A stretch of DNA of 64,000 bases from Methylocella silvestris (GCF_002891535.1 NZ_PDZR01000001.1:496001-560000); one strand, 5' to 3'; positions 42,352-51,991 are shown, counted from the first letter of the stretch. Notes: generated by a model not told the origin, from the sequence alone. Translations and numbers: made by a program.

Positions 42352-43254
42352 ATGAAGCTTCCGCGAGACTCGGCGCACGCCGACGTCAGCCCTACGCTGT
42401 TTTTTTCTCCGCCGATTCGTTCGGATGATGCGTCGCGCGAGCTTGTCTCTACGACCCTTGAGCCCGAAGGCGTCGGGCCCGAGGCCACAACGCCATCGGT
42501 TTTCTTCGTTGGCGCAGGCCCGGGCGATCCCGATCTTCTGACCGTACGGGCGCTGAAGCTGCTCGGCGGCGCCGACGTCGTGCTCTATGACGCGCTCGTC
42601 AGCGATGATGTGCTCGGTTTGATCAAACGCGGCGCAAAGCGCATCGCGGTCGGAAAACGCGCCGGCGCGCCCTGTATCGCCCAGAGCGATATCAACCGCA
42701 TGCTTGTGCGCCTCGCGCGTCCGGGGCGAAGGCTCATTCGGCTCAAGGGCGGCGATCCGCTGATCTTCGCGCGGCTCGGCGAGGAGATCGCCGCGCTCGA
42801 GGCGGCCGGCGTACCCTTTGAAATCATTCCTGGCGTAACCGCCGCCTCAGCCGCCGCGGCCGCCGCCGGCATCTCTTTGACGACACGCGGGCAGGCGCGC
42901 CGCGTGCAATTCGCCACGGCGCATGCGCGCGCCGGCGAGGAGCTCGCGCTCGATTGGCGGAGCCTTGCCGACGACAAGGCGACAACCGTCTTTTACATGG
43001 CGCGCGAGGCCGCCGCGCTGATCGCCGGAAGGCTCATGGCGCATGGGCTGGGCGCGCGCACGCCTGTCCTGCTGATGAGCGACGTCAGCCGTCCAACACA
43101 AATGCGGCTGCGCGCCTGCCTCTGCGAACTACAGCCCGCAGTCGATCGGTTTCCGCCAGGCGTCCCTCTCATCATTATCGTCGGCGACGCGACAGCTGCG
43201 GCGTCGATCGCCGCTCATCCGCATTCAGAGGCGCGCGCCGCGATACGTGGATAG
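42352..43254 (+). CDS. cobA: uroporphyrinogen-III C-methyltransferase (siroheme branch)
   Basis: The 300-residue protein has a ~45-residue non-conserved N-terminus and then the SUMT fold: VFFVGAGPGDPDLLTVRAL, DVVLYDALVSD, KRAGAPCIAQSDIN, LIRLKGGDPLIFARLGEE, GVTAASAAAAAAGISLTTRG and VFYMAREAA. It methylates uroporphyrinogen III with S-adenosylmethionine to precorrin-2, needed for the siroheme of nitrite reductase. It lacks the oxidase/chelatase domain of CysG, so those steps are encoded elsewhere. The start is uncertain because no strong ribosome-binding site precedes ATG 42352. Confidence 0.9.
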   Translation: MKLPRDSAHADVSPTLFFSPPIRSDDASRELVSTTLEPEGVGPEATTPSVFFVGAGPGDPDLLTVRALKLLGGADVVLYDALVSDDVLGLIKRGAKRIAVGKRAGAPCIAQSDINRMLVRLARPGRRLIRLKGGDPLIFARLGEEIAALEAAGVPFEIIPGVTAASAAAAAAGISLTTRGQARRVQFATAHARAGEELALDWRSLADDKATTVFYMAREAAALIAGRLMAHGLGARTPVLLMSDVSRPTQMRLRACLCELQPAVDRFPPGVPLIIIVGDATAAASIAAHPHSEARAAIRG

Positions 43255-43262
43255 AGGAAGAA

Positions 43263-43294
43263 GTCTCGCGGGCGACAATCCGGCTACGCGAGAC
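43263..43294 (+). promoter_or_regulatory. hairpin in the leader of the nitrate transporter gene
   Basis: GTCTCGCG and CGCGAGAC form a perfect 8-bp stem around a 16-base loop, about 75 bases before narK. It may be a leader element for NasT-type control or a transcript-stabilising structure. No T-tract follows, so it is not a classic terminator. Confidence 0.4.
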
Positions 43295-43368
43295 GCAACC
43301 TCAATCACGCGCGGGCAAGAGCCGTCAGCAACAGACAATGACTAATATCGCTCAATGGAGACAACGGC

Positions 43369-44583
43369 ATGATCGGTAAGGAATTCTTGAAGGCGGGACA
43401 CCCCCCGACGCTTTTCGCCGCCTTTTTCTATTTCGACATGGCGTTCATGGTGTGGGTGCTGCTGGGGCCGCTCGGGGTGCAGATCGCCGGTGATCTCGGG
43501 CTCAACGCCGGTCAGAAAGGGCTCATGGTCGCGATTCCGATCCTTGCCGGCGCGCTGCTGCGCGTCGTCATGGGCGTGCTGGTCGATCGCATCAAGCCAA
43601 AGCTCACTGGCCTGATAGGCCAGGTCATCGTCATCGTCGGATTGATCGTGGCCTGGTCGTTGGGGATTTCAAGCTTTGGCGGCATTCTGGCTCTTGGCGT
43701 CGTGCTCGGCGTCGCCGGCGCATCCTTCGCCGTCGCCCTGCCGCTCGCCTCGCGCTGGTACCCGCCGCAATATCAGGGCGTCGCGCTCGGCATCGCTGGG
43801 GCCGGTAATTCCGGCACGGTCCTCGCGGCCCTGTTTGCGCCGACGCTCGCCGCTCATTTTGGCTGGATCAACGTCATCGGCCTCGCCGCCATTCCGGTCG
43901 CTATCGCGCTCGTCGTTTATCTGTTTCTCGCCAAGGACGCCCCGAACCAGCCTGCGCCGAAGTCCTTCGCTGACTATGCGGCGGTGCTTAAACTGCCCGA
44001 CGCCTGGTGGTTCATGTTCTTCTATTTCGTGACCTTCGGCGGCTTCTCCGGTCTTGCGTCATCGCTGACGATCTACTTCAACAGCGAATATGGGCTGAGC
44101 CCCGTAGCGGCCGGCTACGCGACGGCGGCCTGCGTCTTCGCCGGATCGCTGGTGCGGCCGATCGGCGGCGCGCTTGCCGATCGCACCGGCGGTGTTCGCG
44201 CATTGACGATCATGTATTGCGTCGCGGCCGCGGCGCTGACGATCGTCAGCTTCCGGCTGCCGCAGATGGGCGCGGCGCTCGCCGTCTTCGTCGTCGCCAT
44301 GCTGGCGCTTGGCATGGGCAATGGCGCGGTGTTTCAGCTTGTGCCGCAACGTTTCCGGAATGAAATCGGCGTCATGACCGGGCTTGTCGGCATGACCGGC
44401 GGCGTGGGCGGATTCTATCTCGCCTCGAGTCTTGGCTATTCGAAGCAATTCACCGGAACCTATCAGCTTGGCCTGCTTGTCTTCGCCGTTCTCGCCGTCT
44501 CGGCGCTGATCGGACTTACCAGCATCAAGCGTCGCTGGCGCACCACATGGGGCGCGGCGGGCATGGGCGTTGCGCGGATTTGA
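43369..44583 (+). CDS. NarK-type nitrate/nitrite transporter (MFS)
   Basis: The 404-residue protein has twelve predicted membrane helices and the nitrate/nitrite porter signatures: FDMAFMVWVLLGPLGVQIAGDLGL; GIAGAGNSGTVLAALFAPTLA, containing a nitrate-signature-like glycine-rich helix; and a similar GLVGMTGGVGGFYLASSLG in the second half. It imports nitrate for the reductases that follow. GGAG lies eight bases before ATG. The catalytic nitrate reductase gene begins five bases after its stop, so they are co-transcribed. Confidence 0.92.
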   Translation: MIGKEFLKAGHPPTLFAAFFYFDMAFMVWVLLGPLGVQIAGDLGLNAGQKGLMVAIPILAGALLRVVMGVLVDRIKPKLTGLIGQVIVIVGLIVAWSLGISSFGGILALGVVLGVAGASFAVALPLASRWYPPQYQGVALGIAGAGNSGTVLAALFAPTLAAHFGWINVIGLAAIPVAIALVVYLFLAKDAPNQPAPKSFADYAAVLKLPDAWWFMFFYFVTFGGFSGLASSLTIYFNSEYGLSPVAAGYATAACVFAGSLVRPIGGALADRTGGVRALTIMYCVAAAALTIVSFRLPQMGAALAVFVVAMLALGMGNGAVFQLVPQRFRNEIGVMTGLVGMTGGVGGFYLASSLGYSKQFTGTYQLGLLVFAVLAVSALIGLTSIKRRWRTTWGAAGMGVARI

Positions 44584-44588
44584 CGCGA

Positions 44589-46715
44589 ATGTACGAGGCC
44601 ACGCCGAAGGCTACAACGGTGCTCACCCATTGCCCTTATTGCGCCATGCAATGCGGCATGGCGCTCGTCAATGACGGCGAGCATTGGGCTGTGGCCTCGC
44701 GCGACTTTCCAACCAACCGGGGCGGACTTTGCCGCAAGGGCTGGACCGCTGCGGCGCTGCTTGACGCCCCCGATCGTCTGCGCACGCCGCTCCTGCGCGA
44801 TCACAAGGGCGGCAAGCTTCGGCCGGTGTCGTGGGATGAAGCGCTGGATCATGTCGCCGCAAAACTCGGGGAGATTTCGGCGCGCTCCGGGCCGGACGCG
44901 ATCGGGGTTTTCGGCGGGGGCGGCCTCACCAATGAAAAAGCCTATATGCTCGGCAAGTTTGCCCGCATCGGGCTTGGGACGGCCAATATCGACTACAATG
45001 GTCGTTTCTGCATGGCTTCGGCCGCCGCGGCCGGCCAGAGGGCGTTTGGCCTCGATCGCGGCATGCCGTTTCCGATGGAGGATATCGGCAGGACGCAGGC
45101 GATCCTGGCGATTGGCGGCAATCCGGCCGAAACCCTGCCGGTGATGATGCAATATTTCGATGCGCAGCGCGAGGCGGGCGGGGCGCTGATCGTCGTCGAT
45201 CCGCGTCGTTCGGAAACGGCGAAACGCGCCAGCCTGCATTTGCAGCTGACGCCCGGAACCGACGCCGCGCTCGCCAATGGGTTGTTGCATGTGGCGATCC
45301 AGCACCGGCTGATCGATCGCGATTTTATCGAGACGCGCACGAGCGGATTTGAGGCGGCGCGGCGCATGGCCTCACGCTACTGGCCCGACCGGGTCGAGCG
45401 CATCACCGGCGTGCCGGCGCGGCAGATCGAGCAGGCGGCGCATATGATCGGCGAGGCGGAAACCGCCATGCTGTTGACCGGTCGCGGCCCCGAGCAGCAG
45501 AGCCAGGGCGTCAACAATGTGCTGGCTTTCATCAATTTTATGCTGGCGCTGGGAAAAGCCGGCAAGCCCCATTGCGGCTACGCCGCCCTGACCGGTCAGG
45601 GCAATGGGCAGGGCGGGCGGGAGCACGGCCAGAAGGCCGACCAGCTTCCAGGCTATCGCCGGATCGACAATCCGCAGCATCGCAACGAGATCGCCGCGGT
45701 CTGGGGCGTCGACGTAGCGGAGCTGCCAAAGGCCGGCCTTTCCGCCGTCGAGCTTTTGAACGCGGTTGGAGAGCCGGGCGGCCTTGAGGCGCTTTTGGTG
45801 ATGGGCTCCAATATTGTCGTCGCCGCGCCGGATTCGTCCCGACTCGTCGAGCGGCTTGAGCGGCTTGATCTTCTTGTCGTCGCCGACCTGTTTCTGTCGG
45901 AAACGGCGGCGCTCGCCGACGTCGTGCTTCCGGTCGCCCAATGGGCCGAAGAGGAAGGCACCATGACCAATCTCGAAGGGCGCATTCTGTTGCGCCGCCG
46001 GGTGAGGGCGCCGCCGGACGGCGTCAGAACCGACAACGAGATTCTGAAGGGGCTGGCCGACCGTCTTGGCAAAGGACGCCATTTTTCGCCCGATGCCCGT
46101 GCGACATTTGATGAATTGGGGCGCGCGAGCAGCGGCGGCGTCGCCGATTACGCCGGCGTCACCTATGAACGGATCGACGCCGAGGATGGCGTCTTCTGGC
46201 CCTGTCCTTCGCCCGGCCATCCCGGCACGCCACGGATGTTTCTTGAACGCTTCGCGACCGAGGACGGCAGGGCGCGGTTTCACGCTGTCGAGCACAGGCT
46301 GTCGGCCGAAAGTCCTGATGCGGGCTTTCCCTATCTGCTGACGACCGGCCGGGTGCTGCAGCATTATAATTCGGGCGCGCAAACGCGCCGCGTCGATGAA
46401 TTGCGTGACGCCTCACCCGAACCCTTCGTCGAGATTCACTCCGAGACAGCAAGAACGCTTGGCGTCGGCGACGGCGATCTCGTCGCGCTGACGACGCGCC
46501 GCGGCTGCGTCGTCTTCAAGGCGCGGCTCACGTCCGACACTCGCTTCGATACGCTGTTCGTTCCGTTTCACTGGGGGGCGAGCTCGGTCAACGCATTGAC
46601 CAACGCCGTCTTCGATCCTGTGTCGAAAATACCCGAATTCAAGATCTGCGCCGTCCGGATCGAGAAAGTCGGCGCCGATGCGGCCCGACCCCTCAACCCT
46701 GTATCCAACAACTGA
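44589..46715 (+). CDS. nasA: assimilatory nitrate reductase, molybdopterin catalytic subunit
   Basis: The 708-residue protein reduces nitrate to nitrite. Its N-terminus has the 4Fe4S motif CPYCAMQC plus GLCRKGW. Mo-bisMGD domains include SARSGPDAIGVFGGGGLTNEKAY, DYNGRFCMASAAAAG, GNPAETLPVMMQYF, TGRGPEQQSQGVNN and a C-terminal MGD-binding barrel (TTGRVLQHYNSG). It is of the short type, like cyanobacterial NarB, and lacks the extra C-terminal [2Fe-2S] domain of the longer NasA enzymes. Electrons may therefore come from a ferredoxin. ATG 44589 lies 5 bases after the narK stop. Confidence 0.93.
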   Translation: MYEATPKATTVLTHCPYCAMQCGMALVNDGEHWAVASRDFPTNRGGLCRKGWTAAALLDAPDRLRTPLLRDHKGGKLRPVSWDEALDHVAAKLGEISARSGPDAIGVFGGGGLTNEKAYMLGKFARIGLGTANIDYNGRFCMASAAAAGQRAFGLDRGMPFPMEDIGRTQAILAIGGNPAETLPVMMQYFDAQREAGGALIVVDPRRSETAKRASLHLQLTPGTDAALANGLLHVAIQHRLIDRDFIETRTSGFEAARRMASRYWPDRVERITGVPARQIEQAAHMIGEAETAMLLTGRGPEQQSQGVNNVLAFINFMLALGKAGKPHCGYAALTGQGNGQGGREHGQKADQLPGYRRIDNPQHRNEIAAVWGVDVAELPKAGLSAVELLNAVGEPGGLEALLVMGSNIVVAAPDSSRLVERLERLDLLVVADLFLSETAALADVVLPVAQWAEEEGTMTNLEGRILLRRRVRAPPDGVRTDNEILKGLADRLGKGRHFSPDARATFDELGRASSGGVADYAGVTYERIDAEDGVFWPCPSPGHPGTPRMFLERFATEDGRARFHAVEHRLSAESPDAGFPYLLTTGRVLQHYNSGAQTRRVDELRDASPEPFVEIHSETARTLGVGDGDLVALTTRRGCVVFKARLTSDTRFDTLFVPFHWGASSVNALTNAVFDPVSKIPEFKICAVRIEKVGADAARPLNPVSNN

Positions 46716-46726
46716 GAGGAAGCATT

Positions 46727-47077
46727 ATGCGCGAGTCGATTCCAAAGTTTCTCAACGGCGTCTATTCTTTTGAAGGCGCCGGTTATGAAAAACCTCTGCT
46801 GCTGAGCGACAAACTTTCCTATTGCGTGCCGCCAGACAGGCGAAGCCAGCTGACCTATTTTCGCGCCGGCAATTCATCCGATGACATGATCTATGTCATC
46901 ATCATGAAGGACGGCGCGCCGATGCGTTATTTTCCGGTTGGCGCCGCTTCCGGGATCCATGTTTCCCTCGCCGTCACCGAAGACCTCGAGCCTTCGACAA
47001 AGCTCGATGTGTTCGTCGGCGCGCCGGCCGACATCGCCGGATCGATCGTCCTTGACGTCGGCTTTGTCGAGATCTGA
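46727..47077 (+). CDS. unknown protein in the nitrate assimilation operon
   Basis: The 116-residue protein (MRESIPKFLNGVYSFEGAGY, then PDRRSQLTYFRAGNSSDDMI, YVIIMKDGAPMRYFPVGAAS and VFVGAPADIAGSIVLDVGFVEI) appears to be a small all-beta domain. It has no signal, no helix-turn-helix and only one Cys. GAGAGGAAGC precedes the ATG. It sits exactly between the nitrate reductase and nitrite reductase genes. A chaperone, small subunit or ligand-sensing role is possible but unproven. Confidence 0.75.
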   Translation: MRESIPKFLNGVYSFEGAGYEKPLLLSDKLSYCVPPDRRSQLTYFRAGNSSDDMIYVIIMKDGAPMRYFPVGAASGIHVSLAVTEDLEPSTKLDVFVGAPADIAGSIVLDVGFVEI

Positions 47078-47106
47078 CCGCGCCGCGCAAAAGAGAGGAT
47101 AACCCC

Positions 47107-49548
47107 ATGACAAAACGGAAGCTCGTAGTTGTCGGAAATGGCATGGCGGGCGCGAGAGCGGTCGAGGAAGTCTTGAGCCGCGGCGGCGCCGACCAGTTCG
47201 ACATCGTTATGTTCGGCGACGAGCCCTATGGCAATTACAACCGGATTTTGCTCTCGAATATCCTCAGCGGCGCGCAGGACGCGAGCGAGATTTTCATCAA
47301 TCCGCTCGATTGGTATGCCGAAAACAATATAACGCTGCATGCCGGCTCGCCCGTGGTCAAGATCGACCGCGCCGCGCGCATCGTTACTTCGGAGGCCGGG
47401 GTCGAGGAGCCTTACGATAAATTATTGATCGCGACGGGCAGCCGCGCCTTCATCCCGCCTATTCCGGGCGTCTTCGGGCCGGACCAGAAGCTGAAGTCGG
47501 GCGTGTTCGGCTTCCGCAACATCGACGATTGCAATGGCATTGTCGCGCAGGCGCAAAAAAGTACGCGCGCCGCGGTCATCGGCGGTGGTCTGCTTGGGCT
47601 CGAGGCCGCGCGCGGCCTCCTCAACCATGGCTGCGAAGTGCATGTCGTTCATCTCGCCAAACACCTCATGGAGATGCAGCTCGACACGCCAGGCGGCGCC
47701 TTGCTCAAGGCGAGCATGGAGAAGATGGGCGTCAACGTGCATCTTGAAAAAAGCACGACCGAAGTGCTCGGCGAAGAGCATGTGAGCGGGCTCGCCTTTA
47801 AGGATGGTTCGACGATCGAATGCGACATGCTGGTGGTCGCCGCCGGCATCCGTCCCAACGCGGAAATCGGCCGCAGCGCGGGCCTCACGGTGGAGCGCGC
47901 GATTGTCGTCGATAATCATATGCGCGCGATCGACGATCCCGACGTCTATGTCGTCGGCGAATGCGCGCAGCATCGCGGCAAGGTTTACGGCCTCGTCGCG
48001 CCGCTGTGGGATCAGGGAAAAGTCTTCGCCGACCATATCACGCAACGCAATCTCGACGCCGCCTATCATGGCTCGAAGCTCGCCACCAAGCTGAAGGTCA
48101 TGGGCGTCGAACTCGCCTCGATGGGCATCACCGAGCCGCTTGAGGGCGACGAGCTCATTCAATTTAGCGAGCCCAAAAAGGGCACCTATAAAAAACTGAT
48201 TGTGCGCGACGGACGGCTCGTCGGCGGCATATTGATGGGCGATATTTCGAAGGCCGCCTTTCTGATGCAGGCCTTCGATCGCGACTCGCCGTTGCCGGAG
48301 GAGCGCCTGTCTCTGCTGTTCGATTTCGGCGCGCCAAGTCAAAAGGTGACGATCGATGAAATGCCGGCCGACATGCAGGTGTGCAATTGCAACGGCGTCA
48401 CCAAATCGGCCATCGGCGCCTGCGTCGCCAGCGGCGCGAAAACCACCAAAGCGGTCATGGACGCAACGCGAGCAGGCAAGGGCTGCGGCTCCTGCAAAAG
48501 TCTCGTCGGCGAAGTGGTCGAATGGTTCTGCGGCGGCGAGGTCGAAGAAGATCCGTCCGTCCATTATTATGTTCCCTGCGTTCCGCTGACCAAGCCTCAG
48601 CTGATCGCGGCCGCGCGCGAACAAGGGCTGAAATCAGTGTCCTCCATTTTCCAGGCGCTGGCCGGCGGCGTCGAAGACGCCGCGAGCAAGCCGGCGCTCG
48701 CCTCGCTGCTGGCGACGATCTGGGCCGATGAATATGAAGACGAGCGCGACGCCCGCTTCATCAATGATCGCGTTCACGGCAACATCCAGAAGGACGGCAC
48801 CTTCTCTGTTGTGCCGGAAATGCCGGGCGGGGTCTGCACGCCGGACGAATTGATGCGGATCGCCTCAGTCGCCGTGAAATATAATGTTCCGCTGGTGAAG
48901 TTGACCGGCGGTCAGCGCATCGATCTTGTCGGCATTCCGAAGGACCAGCTGCCAGGCGTCTGGAGCGATCTTGGCATGCCGGCGGGCTCCGCCTGGGGCA
49001 AGAGCTACCGGACCTGCAAAAGCTGCATCGGCACGGAGTTCTGCCGCTTCGGTCTTGGCGACAGCATGGGGCTCGCGGCCAAGATCGAGAAGCGCTTTCG
49101 CGGCATCGACAGCCCGGCGAAGCTGAAACTCGCAACGACCGGATGCCCGCGCAACTGTTCCGAAGCCCTGATCAAGGACGTTGGATTTGTCGCCGTCGGC
49201 GATGGCAAATGGGAAATCTACATTGGCGGCGCCGGCGGCGCGCATGTGCGCAAGGGCGATCTCATGTGCACGGTCGATAGCGAGGAAGACGCCATCGCTC
49301 TCGGCGGCCGCTTCATGCAATATTATCGCGAGAACGCCAAATGGCGCGAGCGCACCTATGACTTCGTGCCGAGGATCGGGATCGAACGAATCCGCGCCGT
49401 CATCGTCGACGACAGCGACGGAATTGCCGACGCCCTCGACGTAGCGATGCAGGCCTCCGTCGACGCGGCCTATGATCCATGGAAAGAGGCGCTCGCGCCA
49501 AAAACCGCAAATCAATTTGCTTCGGTGATCGAAACGGCGGAGGTTTAA
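47107..49548 (+). CDS. nirB: assimilatory nitrite reductase, large subunit
   Basis: The 813-residue NADH-type nitrite reductase turns nitrite into ammonium. Domains: FAD/NAD oxidoreductase (~1-310, VVVGNGMAGARAVEE, LLIATGSRAF, VIGGGLLGLEAARG); BFD-like [2Fe-2S] (~415-470, VCNCNGVTKSAI and AGKGCGSCKSLV); and sulfite/nitrite reductase domains. The siroheme/4Fe4S cysteines are in TCKSCIGTEFCRFG and TTGCPRNCSEAL. Length and order are standard for NirB. nirD follows one base after the stop. Confidence 0.95.
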   Translation: MTKRKLVVVGNGMAGARAVEEVLSRGGADQFDIVMFGDEPYGNYNRILLSNILSGAQDASEIFINPLDWYAENNITLHAGSPVVKIDRAARIVTSEAGVEEPYDKLLIATGSRAFIPPIPGVFGPDQKLKSGVFGFRNIDDCNGIVAQAQKSTRAAVIGGGLLGLEAARGLLNHGCEVHVVHLAKHLMEMQLDTPGGALLKASMEKMGVNVHLEKSTTEVLGEEHVSGLAFKDGSTIECDMLVVAAGIRPNAEIGRSAGLTVERAIVVDNHMRAIDDPDVYVVGECAQHRGKVYGLVAPLWDQGKVFADHITQRNLDAAYHGSKLATKLKVMGVELASMGITEPLEGDELIQFSEPKKGTYKKLIVRDGRLVGGILMGDISKAAFLMQAFDRDSPLPEERLSLLFDFGAPSQKVTIDEMPADMQVCNCNGVTKSAIGACVASGAKTTKAVMDATRAGKGCGSCKSLVGEVVEWFCGGEVEEDPSVHYYVPCVPLTKPQLIAAAREQGLKSVSSIFQALAGGVEDAASKPALASLLATIWADEYEDERDARFINDRVHGNIQKDGTFSVVPEMPGGVCTPDELMRIASVAVKYNVPLVKLTGGQRIDLVGIPKDQLPGVWSDLGMPAGSAWGKSYRTCKSCIGTEFCRFGLGDSMGLAAKIEKRFRGIDSPAKLKLATTGCPRNCSEALIKDVGFVAVGDGKWEIYIGGAGGAHVRKGDLMCTVDSEEDAIALGGRFMQYYRENAKWRERTYDFVPRIGIERIRAVIVDDSDGIADALDVAMQASVDAAYDPWKEALAPKTANQFASVIETAEV

Positions 49549-49549
49549 C

Positions 49550-49873
49550 ATGACCACAAAAATCTTGATCGGCAGCCTCGATCAGATCCCCAAAGGCGAG
49601 GCGCGAAATTTCATGGTGCGCGACAGGGAGATCGCCGTCTATCACACCCATGCCGGCGAAGTGTATGCAACGCAACCCGGCTGTCCGCACAAGATGGGGC
49701 CGCTGGCTGACGGGCTCATCGGCGGCGCGACGATTCTATGTCCGCTGCATGATCGCCTGTTCGACCTTCGCACCGGACAGAATCTGAGCGGCGATTGTAC
49801 CGATATCCAAATCTATCCCGTCAGTTTGACGGAGGATGGACGCATCGCGATGGAGCTCGAACCGGCGACTTAG
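49550..49873 (+). CDS. nirD: nitrite reductase, small subunit (Rieske-like)
   Basis: The 107-residue protein is the NirD partner of nirB, with a Rieske fold: VYATQPGCPHKMGPLADGLIGG and CPLHDRLFDLRTGQ. Both Rieske ligand pairs (C-x-H and C-x2-H) are present, so it should carry a [2Fe-2S] cluster; some NirD proteins have lost them. It is the last gene of the nitrate operon and is convergent with the next gene. Confidence 0.93.
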   Translation: MTTKILIGSLDQIPKGEARNFMVRDREIAVYHTHAGEVYATQPGCPHKMGPLADGLIGGATILCPLHDRLFDLRTGQNLSGDCTDIQIYPVSLTEDGRIAMELEPAT

Positions 49874-49911
49874 CGGCTTTGAGGATCTCGGCGCCGGCAA
49901 CGGCCGAGCGT

Positions 49912-50655
49912 TCAGATAATTCCGCCATTGGCGCGCAATGTCTGGCCATTGATCCAGGCGCCGTCGGGCCCCGCGAGAAAGGCGACCGCCGCTGCGATGT
50001 CGGCCGGTTGGCCAAGCCTTTCGAGCGGCGCGAGCTTCGCCAGGCGTTCGACGAGTTCTTCCGGCTTGCCGTTCAGGAAAAGGTCGGTGGCGGTCGGACC
50101 AGGCGCCACGGCGTTGACGGTGATGGAGCGGCCGCGCAACTCCTTGGCGAGGACGCTCGTCATTGCTTCGACGGCCGCTTTCGTGGCCGCATAGACGCCA
50201 TAGGTGGGCTGCAGCAAGCCGACGACGCTCGACGATAAATTGATGATGCGGCCGCCGTCGCGCAGCCGCCGCGACGCCTCGCGCAGCGTATTGAACGTAC
50301 CTTTGAGATTGACGTTCATCTGGCGCTCGAAGCTGGCGTCATCCGTATCGGCGATGGCGGCGAGCGCCATGATTCCGGCGTTGTTGACGAGCACGTCGAC
50401 GCCGCCGAAGGCCGCCTCGGCGGCGTCGAACATGCCGCGCACGGCTTGCGCGTCGCTGACGTCGGCTCTGGCGCTTAGAGCCCGGCCGCCCCTGGCTTCG
50501 ATTTCGCGGGTTAGCGCTTCTGCTGGCGCGGAGTCGCTGGAATAGTTCACGACGACGGCGAAGCCGTCGGCGGCGAGCCGCGCCGCCACTGCTGCGCCAA
50601 TGCCGCGTGAGGCGCCCGTCACGATCGCGATTTTGTTGCTGCTGCTGTCGGTCAT
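49912..50655 (-). CDS. short-chain dehydrogenase/reductase
   Basis: The 247-residue SDR has the Rossmann signature VTGASRGIGAAVAARLAADG, NNAG in VLVNNAGIMALAAI, the catalytic Ser in NLSSSVVGL and YxxxK in YGVYAATKAA. NGQTLRANGGII ends it. NADP preference is likely from VNYSSDSAPAEAL. The substrate is not predictable; it resembles the FabG-like broad-specificity oxidoreductases often annotated as glucose or 3-ketoacyl reductases. It is transcribed alone. Confidence 0.88.
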   Translation of the reverse strand: MTDSSSNKIAIVTGASRGIGAAVAARLAADGFAVVVNYSSDSAPAEALTREIEARGGRALSARADVSDAQAVRGMFDAAEAAFGGVDVLVNNAGIMALAAIADTDDASFERQMNVNLKGTFNTLREASRRLRDGGRIINLSSSVVGLLQPTYGVYAATKAAVEAMTSVLAKELRGRSITVNAVAPGPTATDLFLNGKPEELVERLAKLAPLERLGQPADIAAAVAFLAGPDGAWINGQTLRANGGII

Positions 50656-50855
50656 ATCGGTTCTCTTCCATTTCGCGCGGGACGTCCACGCTGGCTAGCG
50701 TGCTGGGAGCACGATGTCCGCCGGGGACCCTCGGCGCGGCGCCAAGAGTATTCTTGTCGACCGGAATGCGCCAAACTAGCCGAATTATTCCCTCGAAAGG
50801 TGCGTCGTGCCGCCGGATCCTTGCCGCCTCACCCAGTTTGCAGGAGCCTGTCGCC

Positions 50856-51974
50856 GTGGAAACCGTTGACTGCGTCGTCATCGGCGCCGGAGTTGTCGGC
50901 CTTGCGATTGCGCGCGTTCTCGCGATGGGCGGGCGAGAGGTCATTGTCGTCGAAGCTGCCCGCGGGACCGGGACCGGCAACTCCTCGCGCAACAGCGAGG
51001 TCATTCACGCCGGAATCTATTATCCGCCGGGTAGCCTGAAGGCGAAACTCTGCGTCGCCGGCCGACAGGCGCTTTATGCCTATTGTCGCTCGCACGGCGT
51101 GGCGTTTGAGCCTTGCGGCAAACTGATCGTGGCGACCAATGAGGCGGAGGCCGGCGCGCTCGGCGCCATTCAGAAGCAGGCCGCGTTGAACGGCGTGGAA
51201 CTGACGCATTTGGCGCCTGAAGAAGCGCGGCGGCTTAACCCGGAACTCGCCTGCGTCGGCGCCCTGTTTTCGCCCTTGACCGGCATAGTCGACAGCCACG
51301 GGTTCATGCTCGCGCTTCAGGCGGAGTTGGAGGCGCATGGAGGCGTCCTCGCGCTGGAGAGTCCGGCCATGGGCGGTCGCCTGCGGGACGAGGGGATCGA
51401 ACTTGAGATCGGCGGCGCCGATCCGATGCGCCTCAATTCGCGCTGGGTGGTGAATTCGGCTGGCCTCGGCACGTCGGCGCTGGCGCGCCGCTTCGAGGGA
51501 TTGGACGCTGCCCATATTCCCGAAACCTATCTCGCCAAGGGCAATTATTTCGCTCTTTCGGGGCAGCGGCCGCAATTTGCCCAGCTGATTTATCCCGTGC
51601 CCGTTCCGGGAGGCCTTGGCGTGCATCTCACCTTCGATCTTGCGCATCAGATGCGCTTTGGCCCCGACGTCGAATGGATCGCTCAGGAGAGCTACACGGT
51701 CGATCCGGATCGCGCGGACGGCTTTTATGACGCGATCCGGCGCTATTGGCCTGGCTTGCAGGACGGGGCGCTGGAGCCCGCCTATTGCGGCGTCAGGCCC
51801 AAATTGGCGCCGAAAGGCGCGCCGGCGCGGGATTTTCTCATAAGCGGCCCGCGCGAGCACGGCGTTCGCGGGCTCGTCAATTTGTTTGGCGTGGAATCGC
51901 CTGGCCTCACCGCGGCGCTGGCGATCGCCGATCATGTCGCCCGGCTTCTGGACCCGGAGCGCGGCGCAGCTTGA
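50856..51974 (+). CDS. FAD-dependent L-2-hydroxyglutarate oxidase-like protein
   Basis: The 372-residue flavoprotein begins with a dinucleotide-binding motif (VIGAGVVGLAIARVLAMGGREVIVVE) and has SSRNSEVIHAGIYYPPGSLKAKLC, a hallmark of the LhgO/YgaF branch of the DAO family. The substrate loop DSHGFMLAL and the C-terminal GVESPGLTAALAIADHVARLL also fit. It probably oxidises L-2-hydroxyglutarate to 2-oxoglutarate. The GTG at 50856 is chosen because CAGGAG lies nine bases upstream and similarity begins there; the longer frame from 50607 overlaps the divergent SDR gene. Confidence 0.86.
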   Translation: METVDCVVIGAGVVGLAIARVLAMGGREVIVVEAARGTGTGNSSRNSEVIHAGIYYPPGSLKAKLCVAGRQALYAYCRSHGVAFEPCGKLIVATNEAEAGALGAIQKQAALNGVELTHLAPEEARRLNPELACVGALFSPLTGIVDSHGFMLALQAELEAHGGVLALESPAMGGRLRDEGIELEIGGADPMRLNSRWVVNSAGLGTSALARRFEGLDAAHIPETYLAKGNYFALSGQRPQFAQLIYPVPVPGGLGVHLTFDLAHQMRFGPDVEWIAQESYTVDPDRADGFYDAIRRYWPGLQDGALEPAYCGVRPKLAPKGAPARDFLISGPREHGVRGLVNLFGVESPGLTAALAIADHVARLLDPERGAA

Positions 51975-51991
51975 GCTGACGGGCGATGCTG

